Below are positions 35,479 to 44,156 of a stretch of DNA of 64,000 nucleotides, one piece after another. Every line of letters begins with the position of its first letter. Position 1 is the stretch's first letter. The position numbers were made by a program, and so were the translations under genes. The notes below the pieces were generated by a model, which saw only the letters and a program-made list of their open reading frames with translations, ran no database searches and was not told where the DNA came from. The stretch is taken from the NCBI RefSeq assembly GCF_004337365.2, contig NZ_CP044016.1:3658001-3722000 (forward strand), given 5' to 3'. Origin of the DNA: Rhizosphaericola mali. GTDB lineage: Bacteria; Bacteroidota; Bacteroidia; Chitinophagales; Chitinophagaceae.

Positions 35479-37707
35479 TTAATTAACACCCCAATAATTT
35501 TGTTTGCCAATGATAATAGGAACTGAAGTAATCGAGGATCTCAAAGCTTTTATATCTGAATAAAAAATTACTGATTCTCCTTCTCTCAGTTTCCAAGCAA
35601 TTGCTCCATCTTTATCTCTTTTTACAGGAAATGATTTACCATTTGTAAGTTTGGCAAAGGTGATATCCAAAGGAGTAACAAGCCTTACGTTTCCACCAAC
35701 TAAACTCTTTACACGAATCCATTGCACAACTCCGTCCTTTTTTACACCACTAATAAGGAATGCTCCAGGAGCTCTTAAATCTTTAAAAGAAACATTGCGC
35801 CAACTATTCGGGATCGCATTAAAGACAAATATTTTTTCGTCTCTACATTGAAGTCCCATTTCTTGAATACTTTGTACTGCGGCCAAAGGAGTTTCAATGA
35901 CTGGCCCCGACTCAAGATACATAGTATTATGACGAACAAATTTATCCAAAAGACGATTTAAGTATTGATAAGCACTATCCCCTTGCCCCATCATCTCATA
36001 AATAGAGGCTCCGCCTGTAAATGAATACCCCTGAAGTGCCGAATTATCTTTATGCCAAGTTCGTAAAGACTCTTCAATCAAGTGTTGATTTTCTTTTTGT
36101 TCCCAATTCATCATTTGTAATGGATATATCATCAAAAGATGAGAATAGTGTCTATGTGATTTTGTAAATCCTATGTCTTTACCAATTCTTAAACCAGTAG
36201 AATCCTCTGGATATTCAGTTATATTTTCCAAAACATCTTGCCATTGCAAAGCCTGAGAATCCTTGGGAGAAAGGCTTAACAAAGTTTGACAAGACCATTT
36301 AAATAGCGCTAAGGAATAATTACAATCACGCGTTGGACGATCAGGATATTCCGGAGAATAAGTATATGGAAGGTGTATTTTACCTTGACTATCTTTACTC
36401 ATTACGTCAAAAAAATAATTCGTACTCTTCCTCAATAAATCAATCAATGGTCCTTTTAACCGAATATCCATGCCATATCTATATTGTTGCCAATAATAAA
36501 ATAATATCCAATTTAAATTACCAAATTCTAATTCAGCAACAGAGGAGGTTGTATCTCCTGATTTATTTACTTTCACTGGTGTACCTACCATATCTGGCCC
36601 TCCAGAACGCCCCACACCAATGGCATTATAACGATATTCGGCGGGTATATTTAATGCCAAATTATTACGATTTTTATTTACAAGTTCAACCATGGAAGCT
36701 GCAATATCCAAATGATTTGCGGTATACAAGGGAGAATAAGCCAATTGTATATTTAAATTATACCAATAAGCTGGCCACGGAGTATTGTGTGTCCAAGGAC
36801 CTTGTAAATCCATTGCGGGCTTATCATTTCTTGTTGCAGATGCCATCTTATATAGTTGAATCCAATAAAAACTTTGCATTCGTGCATCAGGTATGGAAAA
36901 AAAACTTTTTTGATAATAACTATGCCACCAATTTCGATGCCTTGTTATACCGGATAAAATACTATCCGTATTCATATTTGCAACTATTGTATTCGCATAA
37001 TGCATCCCCTTCTTATCAATAGTATCATAACCAATTGATATCAATATTGATTTATTTTTTTGCCGCCAGCAAGTAGCATATCCACCTCCTGCAGATAACG
37101 GCTGCCAATAGGTGTAAACATTGTTTTTATTTTTCAATAGTCCAGAAGGATTCGCTTGATATATGGTTTTAAATTCAGGTTTATACTTAATCCGAGGGCT
37201 CTGAGAGGAATCCGGACACCAAGTCCATTGAAAATTGCATTCTGCTCCTGTTGTACTATAATCAAACAAAATTGCATTCCGATCTGCGAATGTAAGTGAG
37301 CGCCATTGTATTGAACCCTTATCCGTAACTATAGTTCCTTTCACCTCTGCATTCCATAGATCCATCCGTCCATCTTTTTTTATTATTTTACCCACAGGCT
37401 TTAATAAAAAATAACCGATGGAAAGTCTTGCTCTATTGAATAAATCTCCCATTCCGTTCATAGGACGATGATCATAAACATCTGTACGGCCTACATCGAC
37501 TCGTAGAGATTCTCCATTCTCTGACATATAAATCATATCTCCCAAAAGTCCATTGCCTGTAAAAAGTCCGTCTGTCCAAAGATTGGTGAGATTATTGTTT
37601 ACAATATCTTGTTCACTCATCATTCTTGGCCAATCAATTACTTGATTTTGGCCAAATGCATATATTGCAAATTGAAATATAACGATCAAAAATATGCGTT
37701 TATTCAT
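35479..37707 (-). CDS. Secreted GH95-like alpha-L-fucosidase/galactosidase
   Basis: 742 residues from the ATG at 37707; MNKRIFLIVIFQFAIYAFGQ is a signal peptide. The 90-base extension upstream lacks a signal-like start. The N-terminal beta domain has WTDGLFTGNGLLGDMIY, as in GH95. The (alpha/alpha)6 barrel includes QGPWTHNTPWPAYWYNLNIQLAYSPLY and the GH95-type motif HRHYSHLLMIYPL, and the C-terminal domain ends with a beta-sandwich. Expected to release alpha-L-fucose or alpha-L-galactose from glycans outside the cytoplasm. Assignment to GH95 is by overall layout and these motifs; the exact catalytic Asp and Asn were not matched one by one. It stands next to a phosphoesterase, not a SusCD pair. 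Confidence 0.72.
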   Translation of the reverse strand: MNKRIFLIVIFQFAIYAFGQNQVIDWPRMMSEQDIVNNNLTNLWTDGLFTGNGLLGDMIYMSENGESLRVDVGRTDVYDHRPMNGMGDLFNRARLSIGYFLLKPVGKIIKKDGRMDLWNAEVKGTIVTDKGSIQWRSLTFADRNAILFDYSTTGAECNFQWTWCPDSSQSPRIKYKPEFKTIYQANPSGLLKNKNNVYTYWQPLSAGGGYATCWRQKNKSILISIGYDTIDKKGMHYANTIVANMNTDSILSGITRHRNWWHSYYQKSFFSIPDARMQSFYWIQLYKMASATRNDKPAMDLQGPWTHNTPWPAYWYNLNIQLAYSPLYTANHLDIAASMVELVNKNRNNLALNIPAEYRYNAIGVGRSGGPDMVGTPVKVNKSGDTTSSVAELEFGNLNWILFYYWQQYRYGMDIRLKGPLIDLLRKSTNYFFDVMSKDSQGKIHLPYTYSPEYPDRPTRDCNYSLALFKWSCQTLLSLSPKDSQALQWQDVLENITEYPEDSTGLRIGKDIGFTKSHRHYSHLLMIYPLQMMNWEQKENQHLIEESLRTWHKDNSALQGYSFTGGASIYEMMGQGDSAYQYLNRLLDKFVRHNTMYLESGPVIETPLAAVQSIQEMGLQCRDEKIFVFNAIPNSWRNVSFKDLRAPGAFLISGVKKDGVVQWIRVKSLVGGNVRLVTPLDITFAKLTNGKSFPVKRDKDGAIAWKLREGESVIFYSDIKALRSSITSVPIIIGKQNYWGVN

Positions 37708-37870
37708 GGCTATCATTTGTAAATAAATGCTAAGGTGATTATCTAAAAGGTGATTCAAGTATTCAGCAACCACAATAAAGATATATAACTTTTTCAAATA
37801 TTTTGACGTACTATTTTGAAATTAAGTTCAAAGCAATTATGTACAAATTATTACCGCAGAAAGAATAACA

Positions 37871-39031
37871 CTATAAACTAATTGTTTTAGATACACCCCA
37901 AGTTATATTCTGATCTTTTTCATTAGGATGTGCATTATAGAGACATTCACGTACACTTAGTAATCTTTTATTTTCATCTATAGTAATCAATTGAAAGGAA
38001 CATTTTATTTCATCTTTTGAAGAAATAGAACCTTTCATCGGAGAATCTACACGAAATACAGGAAGAGATAATTTACCATCTACACCTTTATAAGTATAGA
38101 ATTCATTATGATTTTCATGACCATGAAAATAAGCTTTAATATTAGGGTGTTTATACAAAAAAATATCTAACCCATTTTGTTCTATTGAATCTTTAGCATA
38201 TTTATCAATCACTAGAGATTCTTTGTATTTTTCCCTTAATAGATTTTCAAATTTATTCTTGCTATTGATTGTTGCTGGGATATTGGGATTTGTAAATAAT
38301 TTAGGATCTCCATATGGAGGCACATGGGTAAATATTAAAACTGGTGTATTTCGCTTTACATTATTAAGATCGTTTTCCATCCAAATCCTATTGGCAGAAT
38401 CTGGCCATATCGATGGAAATATCAAGTGTATGCTCCCTATATTTATTGCATAATTTGGGACATCTTTTTCATAGTCAAAAGTGGTCGTAGTTTTTAAAAT
38501 ATGAGGATGTAGCATCCTATTATAAATCTCTACCATAGATTTATTATCTCTAGAAGGATTAAGTGGTTTGAAATAACCAATTGCATTGGAGGCGTCATGA
38601 TTACCAGGAGTTAAATAGATAGGCGTAATCTTTCCAAATCTATCCTTAGTATGCAGATCTTTTATATAATTTTTTTCAAATTGCGCCCATGACTTTGTTG
38701 CCGATTGTATTCCTTTTTCTTCTCTATTAGCAAGATCCCCCGTTACAATCAAGGCATCAATATGATTTATCATTTGATTTTGACCTACTCCATTATCTGA
38801 TGGCAATATTTGTTTTTGTAAATTATTAATCTCTTTTAATATCGCTTTATTAACTTCATCACTAGACACATTTTCTTTACCTCTGAAAACCTTCTTTGTC
38901 AGACCATAATGTACATCAGATAGATATATTATCTGGATCATTTTATTATCTTGAGCATTGCTTCCCAAAAATAAAATCAAGCCTACACAAACGCTTAAAA
39001 CCCTAACACAAATCATTTTAAAATTATTCAT
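37871..39031 (-). CDS. Secreted calcineurin-like metallophosphoesterase
   Basis: 386 residues from the ATG at 39031 (the longer frame starts at TTG 39052). A signal peptide is predicted (MNNFKMICVRVLSVCVGLILFLGSNAQ). The five metallophosphoesterase blocks are all present: SDVHYG, GDLANRE, PGNHDASN, FTHVPPYGD and FHGHENHNEF, which bind a dinuclear metal centre. It hydrolyses a phosphomonoester or diester in the periplasm. Close relatives include secreted purple-acid-type or 2',3'-cyclic nucleotide enzymes; the substrate is not determinable. It is transcribed toward the GH95-like gene, about 160 bases upstream, so possibly the same transcript. Confidence 0.85.
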   Translation of the reverse strand: MNNFKMICVRVLSVCVGLILFLGSNAQDNKMIQIIYLSDVHYGLTKKVFRGKENVSSDEVNKAILKEINNLQKQILPSDNGVGQNQMINHIDALIVTGDLANREEKGIQSATKSWAQFEKNYIKDLHTKDRFGKITPIYLTPGNHDASNAIGYFKPLNPSRDNKSMVEIYNRMLHPHILKTTTTFDYEKDVPNYAINIGSIHLIFPSIWPDSANRIWMENDLNNVKRNTPVLIFTHVPPYGDPKLFTNPNIPATINSKNKFENLLREKYKESLVIDKYAKDSIEQNGLDIFLYKHPNIKAYFHGHENHNEFYTYKGVDGKLSLPVFRVDSPMKGSISSKDEIKCSFQLITIDENKRLLSVRECLYNAHPNEKDQNITWGVSKTISL

Positions 39032-39178
39032 AACATAATATATATTTTGCAACTATATAAATTGCAAAATTGGAATAAAATATTAAAATACATTTATAAC
39101 ATAAATACTTAACAAATAAGTAATCAGAAGATCATAATAAATTTAATGAAAATTCATATTTTCTTCAGTATTGATAAA

Positions 39179-40078
39179 TTATAGTTTATCTAATAAATTT
39201 TCTTGATGAACGATTTTTTCAATTTCAATACCTTCATTTTCTGAAAACTCAATTAGAAAATTTCTCTTATTAAATTTAATAGAAGTATAATTTGCATTAT
39301 TCTTAATACCAGATTCATAAGAGATATGTTCGCTTTGGTATATCTTTTTAGTAGTTGTAGAGAACAAAATAATACCAGAAAGTACCATTGCAGCCATTCC
39401 AATACGTTTAAATGTATATTCAGTTAAATAAGGAAGGATATATTTTACAGTATAAGATGACACAATAGCTCCTGCTGCAACGGTCAAGCCTAACACAACT
39501 CCTTGATGTGTAGCAAGTCCCAAATAAATGTAAATAGCCAATTTTAATGTATGCAAGAATATTTCATTAGCGGCTCTTGTGGCAATAATCTCTTCTTTAG
39601 ACAAACCAAGTTTGAAATAAAACTTATTAAACAGTAAACCAACAGCACCTGTAACACCAGAAACAAAGCCTGCGAGAAAACCAATAATAGCAAGCTTATA
39701 TTTTTTTTCATTCAAACCTTCAACATTGGAAGTACTTTTTCTCTTTAATAGTTCTGGCACATTAGAAATCAAAAATATAGCGACAAGTAACTGTAAATAA
39801 TCTGGATTAATATATTTCAATAGCCAACCACCAAGAATAACTGCCGGCACTGAAAACGGCACAAATATCCAGAAAACTTTCCAGCTAATATATTTTCTAA
39901 ATAATACAATTCTAGAGACTGAGCTAGATAATGTTCCTGTTGTTAATGCAAAGGGTACTTGACTTCCTGGTAACATCGCACCTAAAATTGGGATAAGTAT
40001 GAGACTTGCACCGCCTCCACATATTGCACTTAACCAAAATGCAACTATAGTTAATATAAATAAAATGAATATAAGCAT
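39179..40078 (-). CDS. TauE/SafE (TSUP) family transporter
   Basis: 299 residues with about eight hydrophobic segments. The start contains the TSUP first repeat GGGASLILIPILGAMLPGSQVPFALTTGTLSSSVSRIVLF, and the second repeat begins AIIGFLAGFVSGVTGAVGLLFNKFYFKLGLSKEEIIATRAANEIF. The family exports or imports sulfite, sulfoacetate or other organic anions across the inner membrane. The last 40 residues (ESGIKNNANYTSIKFNKRNF onward) form an unusual charged cytoplasmic tail. No sulfur-metabolism gene adjoins it, so the substrate is unknown. Confidence 0.85.
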   Translation of the reverse strand: MLIFILFILTIVAFWLSAICGGGASLILIPILGAMLPGSQVPFALTTGTLSSSVSRIVLFRKYISWKVFWIFVPFSVPAVILGGWLLKYINPDYLQLLVAIFLISNVPELLKRKSTSNVEGLNEKKYKLAIIGFLAGFVSGVTGAVGLLFNKFYFKLGLSKEEIIATRAANEIFLHTLKLAIYIYLGLATHQGVVLGLTVAAGAIVSSYTVKYILPYLTEYTFKRIGMAAMVLSGIILFSTTTKKIYQSEHISYESGIKNNANYTSIKFNKRNFLIEFSENEGIEIEKIVHQENLLDKL

Positions 40079-40195
40079 ACTTTGATTCTTTAGTTAAAAA
40101 GATATTGATCCACAAAAAGAGGTAGTAAAACTGAATTCATTTTGTAGAAAAAAGAACTATAACTTATACTTTTCGTATTTAAATAAAAATTAACA

Positions 40196-40226
40196 TTGGA
40201 ATAATTTCTCCGAATAATTACTTTTG
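40196..40226 (+). promoter_or_regulatory. Promoter for the 28-residue ORF (TTG, 20 bp, TACTTTTG)
   Basis: A -33 TTG at 40196-40198, a 20-base spacer and an exact -7 box TACTTTTG at 40219-40226 form the best complete Bacteroidota promoter seen in the window. The ATG at 40231 follows the box by 4 bases, so the transcript should be leaderless. Confidence 0.6.
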
Positions 40227-40230
40227 AGTT

Positions 40231-40317
40231 ATGAAAAGAGCAGATTTATTGACGATAACTATAATGATGTTTCTATTTTTCCTTTCTTTCATGATTTATA
40301 GAGCATATTACTTTTAA
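40231..40317 (+). CDS. Putative 28-residue single-span membrane peptide
   Basis: The frame encodes 28 residues: a charged start MKRADLL, one hydrophobic helix (TITIMMFLFFLSFMI) and a basic/aromatic end YRAYYF. The length and composition fit small membrane proteins that act as accessory subunits of larger membrane complexes. It has no recognised family. Its support is an exact TTG/TACTTTTG promoter ending 4 bases before the ATG. It lies between the TSUP gene, divergent, and the alpha/beta hydrolase gene, on the same strand as the latter and 122 bases upstream. No terminator separates them. The stretch 40318-40439 otherwise contains only a second TAnnTTTG box. Confidence 0.4.
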   Translation: MKRADLLTITIMMFLFFLSFMIYRAYYF

Positions 40318-40392
40318 TTTTAGTAACACATTCAGACGTTAAAAGCACGCTATTTTATCATTTTGATAGGATTTAAGTCCTCTGTATTTTGT

Positions 40393-40400
40393 TATATTTG
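40393..40400 (+). promoter_or_regulatory. Promoter -7 box for the alpha/beta hydrolase gene
   Basis: TATATTTG matches TAnnTTTG exactly, 39 bases before the ATG at 40440. Confidence 0.45.
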
Positions 40401-40439
40401 GTTTAGCAGCAAGATATATAAATTTAAATTTTAAACATT

Positions 40440-41189
40440 ATGACAAAAGATCTAGTTGTTCATAACGAAGCGCGAGCCGAATTTCTAAAAGGAACAAATA
40501 AGTGTGGAATTTTAATCATCCATGGATTTACAGGGAGTACGCAGAGTATGCGCCTCTATGGATATGCCTTAAATGAAAAAGGATTTACCGTTTTGATGCC
40601 AAGGCTTTCCGGTCATGGCACCACTCCTGAAGATATGGAACAAACTACTTACCTAGAATGGATTAAGGATGTTGAAACGGCCTATTATCAATTGGCTTCA
40701 GAAGTAGACAATGTATTTGTAGCTGGCTTGTCTATGGGAGGTTCGCTCACATTATACTTAGCAGAAAACTATCCTATAAAAGCAATTGCAACTATAAATG
40801 CAGCCTCAATGAATCTCCCAGCATTCGAATCTATATTTCAAGATGATAATTCGCCAGATTTTATTAAAGGAATTGGTTCTGACATTAAGAAAGAGGGAAT
40901 AAAAGAATGGGCATATAGTAAGACACCTAAGAAATCGATTGGAGAAATATTAAAATTGGAAAAAATATTAGATGAAAATTTATCCAAAATAACGACCCCA
41001 ACTATCATATTCTCTTCTAATGAGGATCATGTAGTACCTCCTCCTCATTCACAAAATATTTATGATAAAATCAGTAGTAAAACTAAAAAATTGATTCATT
41101 TAGAAAATAGCTATCATGTCGCCACTTTAGACAATGACCTTGCGATAATTGTTGAAGAAACCAATCATTTTTTTCATCAATATATTTAG
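40440..41189 (+). CDS. Alpha/beta hydrolase, carboxylesterase (Est30-like)
   Basis: 249 residues, no signal peptide. Oxyanion-hole region ILIIHGFTGSTQSMRLYGYAL, nucleophile elbow AGLSMGGSL with the catalytic Ser near residue 98, acid in SNEDHVVPPPHS and the catalytic His in NSYHVATLDND. The sequence PRLSGHGTTPEDMEQTTYLEWIKDVETAY matches the carboxylesterase/monoacylglycerol-lipase group typified by Geobacillus Est30. It should hydrolyse short-chain esters in the cytoplasm. Single gene with its own TAnnTTTG promoter and a good terminator immediately after. Confidence 0.88.
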   Translation: MTKDLVVHNEARAEFLKGTNKCGILIIHGFTGSTQSMRLYGYALNEKGFTVLMPRLSGHGTTPEDMEQTTYLEWIKDVETAYYQLASEVDNVFVAGLSMGGSLTLYLAENYPIKAIATINAASMNLPAFESIFQDDNSPDFIKGIGSDIKKEGIKEWAYSKTPKKSIGEILKLEKILDENLSKITTPTIIFSSNEDHVVPPPHSQNIYDKISSKTKKLIHLENSYHVATLDNDLAIIVEETNHFFHQYI

Positions 41190-41195
41190 ATTTAG

Positions 41196-41225
41196 AAAAG
41201 TACACAAGTGCAATTGTGTACTTTT
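41196..41225 (+). terminator. Terminator after the esterase gene
   Basis: Perfect 12-bp stem AAAAGTACACAA (41196-41207) / TTGTGTACTTTT (41214-41225) with loop GTGCAA and further T residues. Confidence 0.88.
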
Positions 41226-41259
41226 TTATAGTTTGTATACATTGTATCAAGGCAAATAA

Positions 41260-41267
41260 TATATTTG
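41260..41267 (+). promoter_or_regulatory. Promoter -7 box for the DyP peroxidase gene
   Basis: TATATTTG matches TAnnTTTG exactly, 20 bases before the ATG at 41288. It argues against the longer frame from 41216, which would start upstream of the promoter. Confidence 0.5.
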
Positions 41268-41287
41268 AACCGATAAACAAGTTTAAT

Positions 41288-42211
41288 ATGATGTATAAAG
41301 CGCAAAACGTAACTGACACGCCCAATAACAATACCATTTTTATGGTTTGGAATTTTAAAGAGGTATTAGAATTGAACGATTCATTTGAAAGACTCTGTGC
41401 ACTCATTATTAATTTGAACAATACAGCACAGATTCGATCTACTGTAAATAAGGCAAGTATTGTCTTAGGAATTGGTTACAATGCTTGGATCAATTTAAAA
41501 TTACCAGCACCCTTACCCAAAGAACTCATTGAATTTCAACCTATAAAAGGAGAAAAGCATATTGCCGTCGCTACCAATGGCGACTTACATATACACATAC
41601 GAGCGAATAATCAAAGCTATTGTATGGATATGGCAGGAGAAATTTCAAATATTTTAAATAATGTAGCGGATTGTACAGAGGAAGTGCATGGATTTAGATA
41701 TTGGGATGGGCGCAGTATATTGGGTTTTGTTGATGGCACCGAAAACCCACAAGGAGAAGATCGAGATTATTTTGGGATAATTGGAAATGAAGACGAACGA
41801 TTTAAAGGAGGAAGTTACTTATTTGTTCAGAAATATATCCATAATCTGACAGCATGGAAATCATTAAATACAAAAGAACAAGAAAATGTAATTGGTCGTA
41901 GCAAAGCGGACGACATCGAAATGTCAGATGAAAAAAAACCTGCAAATTCACACTCCGCATTGGCAAATGTGGGAGACGATTTAAAAATTGTTCGTGACAA
42001 CATGCCTTTCGGAAATATTGCCAAAAATGAAATGGGAACTTATTTCCTTGCTTATGCGAGCACTTTTAGTACCGTAAAAAAAATGTTAACCAAAATGTTT
42101 ATTGGTGATCCTGTCGGCAACTATGATAGGATTTTGGATTTTAGTGAAGCAAAAACAGGTTCATTATTTTTCTGTCCATCTATCCCAATGTTGAAGGATT
42201 TTGCTGGATAA
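41288..42211 (+). CDS. DyP-type peroxidase (YfeX-like)
   Basis: 307 residues from the ATG at 41288; the ATG one codon later is also possible. DyP hallmark GFVDGTENPQGEDRD supplies the distal Asp, and the heme-ligand His lies in KPANSHSALANV. The conserved Arg region is FGNIAKNEMGTYFLAYAS. The protein has no signal peptide, so it should work with heme in the cytoplasm, oxidising organic donors with hydrogen peroxide; YfeX-type members are linked to porphyrinogen oxidation. No encapsulin gene or encapsulin-targeting tail is seen. Confidence 0.92.
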   Translation: MMYKAQNVTDTPNNNTIFMVWNFKEVLELNDSFERLCALIINLNNTAQIRSTVNKASIVLGIGYNAWINLKLPAPLPKELIEFQPIKGEKHIAVATNGDLHIHIRANNQSYCMDMAGEISNILNNVADCTEEVHGFRYWDGRSILGFVDGTENPQGEDRDYFGIIGNEDERFKGGSYLFVQKYIHNLTAWKSLNTKEQENVIGRSKADDIEMSDEKKPANSHSALANVGDDLKIVRDNMPFGNIAKNEMGTYFLAYASTFSTVKKMLTKMFIGDPVGNYDRILDFSEAKTGSLFFCPSIPMLKDFAG

Positions 42212-42270
42212 ATGGATAAATGATGTGTTGAAATTGGTAAATGTCCTACGTTTAAATCTATAGTAAAAAT

Positions 42271-42302
42271 ATGCCTAAAGAGCACTTAGCTTCTTTAGGC
42301 AT
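42271..42302. terminator. Bidirectional terminator between dyp and the hypothetical gene
   Basis: Perfect 11-bp stem ATGCCTAAAGA (42271-42281) / TCTTTAGGCAT (42292-42302) with a 10-base loop, between convergent genes. Confidence 0.85.
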
Positions 42303-42310
42303 TTAATATA

Positions 42311-42700
42311 TTAATACTCTACATATGTAATCTTCTTTATAGAAGGATTTTTAGAGTCAAAGCTAAGTTTGTGTTTATACGAAGTAAATGACACACTTAC
42401 TTTGTATACATCACCAGAAGCATCTTCGAAATAATATTCTCCTGATTTATTTGCTTTGAAGTATAAAACATAATTATAAATCGACCAAGAAGCTTTTTTT
42501 AATTCATAACTTTCAACATGCACTTTGGTTACAACTTCTGAAGGGCATCTTCCATGAGTGCCTATTTCCCAATCAACATTTACAGAGTTAGATTCACCCT
42601 TTAATATACTACTATCATTTTCAAGTGAAACTTCGTATGCCTTACCATTTTTAGATAAAATAACACCTAGTGTTTCATTTGGAGTTGTGATTTCCATCAT
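42311..42700 (-). CDS. Hypothetical small beta-rich protein
   Basis: 129 residues, no signal peptide and no recognised family. Alternating hydrophobic residues (GVILSKNGKAYEVSLEND, WSIYNYVLYFKANKSGEYYFEDASG, KVSVSFTSYKHKLSF) suggest two or three beta-hairpins, as in small secreted or sheet-rich cytoplasmic proteins. The Cys in HGRCPSE is single. It is monocistronic and ends at a bidirectional terminator. The gene is preceded by a short MITE-like element with four 11-bp repeats (42787-42889). Function unknown. Confidence 0.55.
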   Translation of the reverse strand: MMEITTPNETLGVILSKNGKAYEVSLENDSSILKGESNSVNVDWEIGTHGRCPSEVVTKVHVESYELKKASWSIYNYVLYFKANKSGEYYFEDASGDVYKVSVSFTSYKHKLSFDSKNPSIKKITYVEY

Positions 42701-42786
42701 TTAAATTTTTAGATTAATAATTAAAAGAATTCTGACGTCAGTTTTTCAAATTTCAAACAAAATGATTGAATTTCGGATTTTTTAAG

Positions 42787-42889
42787 CGGGACATTTAGGG
42801 GACTTATATTGGACAAATAAGGGACATAAATCAATATCAATTTTTATATATAAAAATATCCCTCGAAAAGAAATAAAAGGAATGTCCCC
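42787..42889. repeat. MITE-like element with 11-bp phased GGGAC repeats
   Basis: The left end GGGACATT (42788-42795) and right end AATGTCCC (42881-42888) are 8-bp inverted repeats, flanked by direct copies of TTTAAG at 42781-42786 and 42890-42895. Inside the left half, four units of 11 bp begin at 42788, 42799, 42810 and 42821: GGGACATTTAG, GGGACTTATAT, TGGACAAATAA and GGGACATAAAT. It may be a degenerate mobile-element remnant or a regulator-binding array. The rest of 42701-43094 shows nothing else apart from the terminator at 43045. Confidence 0.5.
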
Positions 42890-43044
42890 TTTAAGGTGGT
42901 AATTAACTATTTACAAATTCATATTTTTTAGCGAAAATTTAAATAAATGGAAAGAATTCGAGGTTTTACAAATTATTTAAACCTAACATTAGTTATTTGC
43001 CTTGTCTGAAAAGATATTGCTTCTCTGAATCTTTTTAAATAACA

Positions 43045-43072
43045 AAGGCAATACTATATATAGTATTGCCTT
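43045..43072. terminator. Terminator after the lipase-family hydrolase gene
   Basis: Perfect 12-bp stem AAGGCAATACTA (43045-43056) / TAGTATTGCCTT (43061-43072) with loop TATA, 22 bases beyond the stop on the minus strand. Confidence 0.82.
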
Positions 43073-43094
43073 CTTAAACTATGAAAATATGAAA

Positions 43095-44144
43095 CTATTT
43101 GAACAATGCATCATGTAAAACTACCGCAGCTTGATCGATAGAAGTTTGTACTGCAGGGATATGCGACAATGGATTTAACATACCGTAATCATGGATAAAG
43201 CCTTTGTATTCTGTGATAGTTGTAGGTACACCTGCTTCGTCTAATTTACGAGCATATGCAACACCTTCATCATGCAAAATATCATTTTCTGCTACTTGTA
43301 CCAATGCAGGAGGCAATCCTTTCAACTCATCCAAAGAAGCTTCTAATGGAGACGCATAGATATTTTTTCTATCTGCTTTATTAGGCGCATAATTATCCCA
43401 CATCCATTCCATCAAAGGAGTAGTTAAGAAACGTCCTTGTGCATATTCAGTATAAGATGGACGAGTGAAGTCAGCATCTGTTACAGGCCACAACAATACT
43501 TGATATTTAATATGTGGGCCTTTTTTATCTTTTGCCATTAAGGATACAACTGCAGCCATATTACCACCAACACTATTACCAGCAACCGCAAGATTTTTAC
43601 CATCTACACCTATTTCTGCGCCATGTTCGGATACCCATTTTGTAGCGGCATAAGCTTGATTAATTGCTACTGGGAAATGTGCTTCTGGAGAGGGCGTATA
43701 GTCTGGGAATACTGCAACCGCACCACTATTTACTACTAGGTCACGCACCAATCTTTTATGTGTTGGATAATCACCTAATACCCAACCACCACCGTGGAAG
43801 AACATAAATACTGGGGAATTATCTTTTACTCCTTTGGGTTTAACGATATGAATTTTAACAGTCAATCCATCTTCTGTAATTGTCTTTTCGGACTCTTCTA
43901 TATCACTATAATCGTATTGTACTGATTTTTGCGCACCAACTAAAACTAAACGAGCATCTTTTGGAGATAAAGTTTCTAGAGGTTTACCATCACCGCTATT
44001 CAAAACTTTCAAAAAGCTTCTGATATCTTTCAAAATGTGTGGATCTTGATCTGCTGGAACAATTGTTTGTGCCATGGTTGTATTTTTTATGGTTAATATT
44101 GATGAGAACAATAAAATTGATAATAAGTTTGTAAGACGTTTCAT
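43095..44144 (-). CDS. Secreted alpha/beta hydrolase of the hormone-sensitive-lipase family
   Basis: 349 residues with a signal peptide (MKRLTNLLSILLFSSILTIKNTTMAQ). HSL-type oxyanion motif FFHGGGWVLGDYPTHKRLVRDLV, nucleophile elbow VAGNSVGGNMA with the catalytic Ser near residue 184, catalytic Asp in VAENDILHDEGVAYA and His in GFIHDYGMLNPL. It hydrolyses short to medium acyl or aryl esters, here in the periplasm or outside. It lies 12 bases downstream of osmC on the same strand and probably shares its transcript. The substrate cannot be read from sequence. Confidence 0.88.
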   Translation of the reverse strand: MKRLTNLLSILLFSSILTIKNTTMAQTIVPADQDPHILKDIRSFLKVLNSGDGKPLETLSPKDARLVLVGAQKSVQYDYSDIEESEKTITEDGLTVKIHIVKPKGVKDNSPVFMFFHGGGWVLGDYPTHKRLVRDLVVNSGAVAVFPDYTPSPEAHFPVAINQAYAATKWVSEHGAEIGVDGKNLAVAGNSVGGNMAAVVSLMAKDKKGPHIKYQVLLWPVTDADFTRPSYTEYAQGRFLTTPLMEWMWDNYAPNKADRKNIYASPLEASLDELKGLPPALVQVAENDILHDEGVAYARKLDEAGVPTTITEYKGFIHDYGMLNPLSHIPAVQTSIDQAAVVLHDALFK

Positions 44145-44156
44145 TTTAATAATTAT

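Noticed and set aside
36333-37022. A 229-residue open frame on the plus strand
   Set aside because: It lies wholly inside the GH95-like gene on the opposite strand, has an aromatic- and Asn-rich composition typical of an antisense shadow, and no promoter or family supports it.
35479-37707. A polysaccharide-utilisation locus around the GH95-like, GH29 and GH35 genes
   Set aside because: No SusC, SusD, hybrid two-component or anti-sigma/ECF pair adjoins any of them, and they are spread over about 46 kb.
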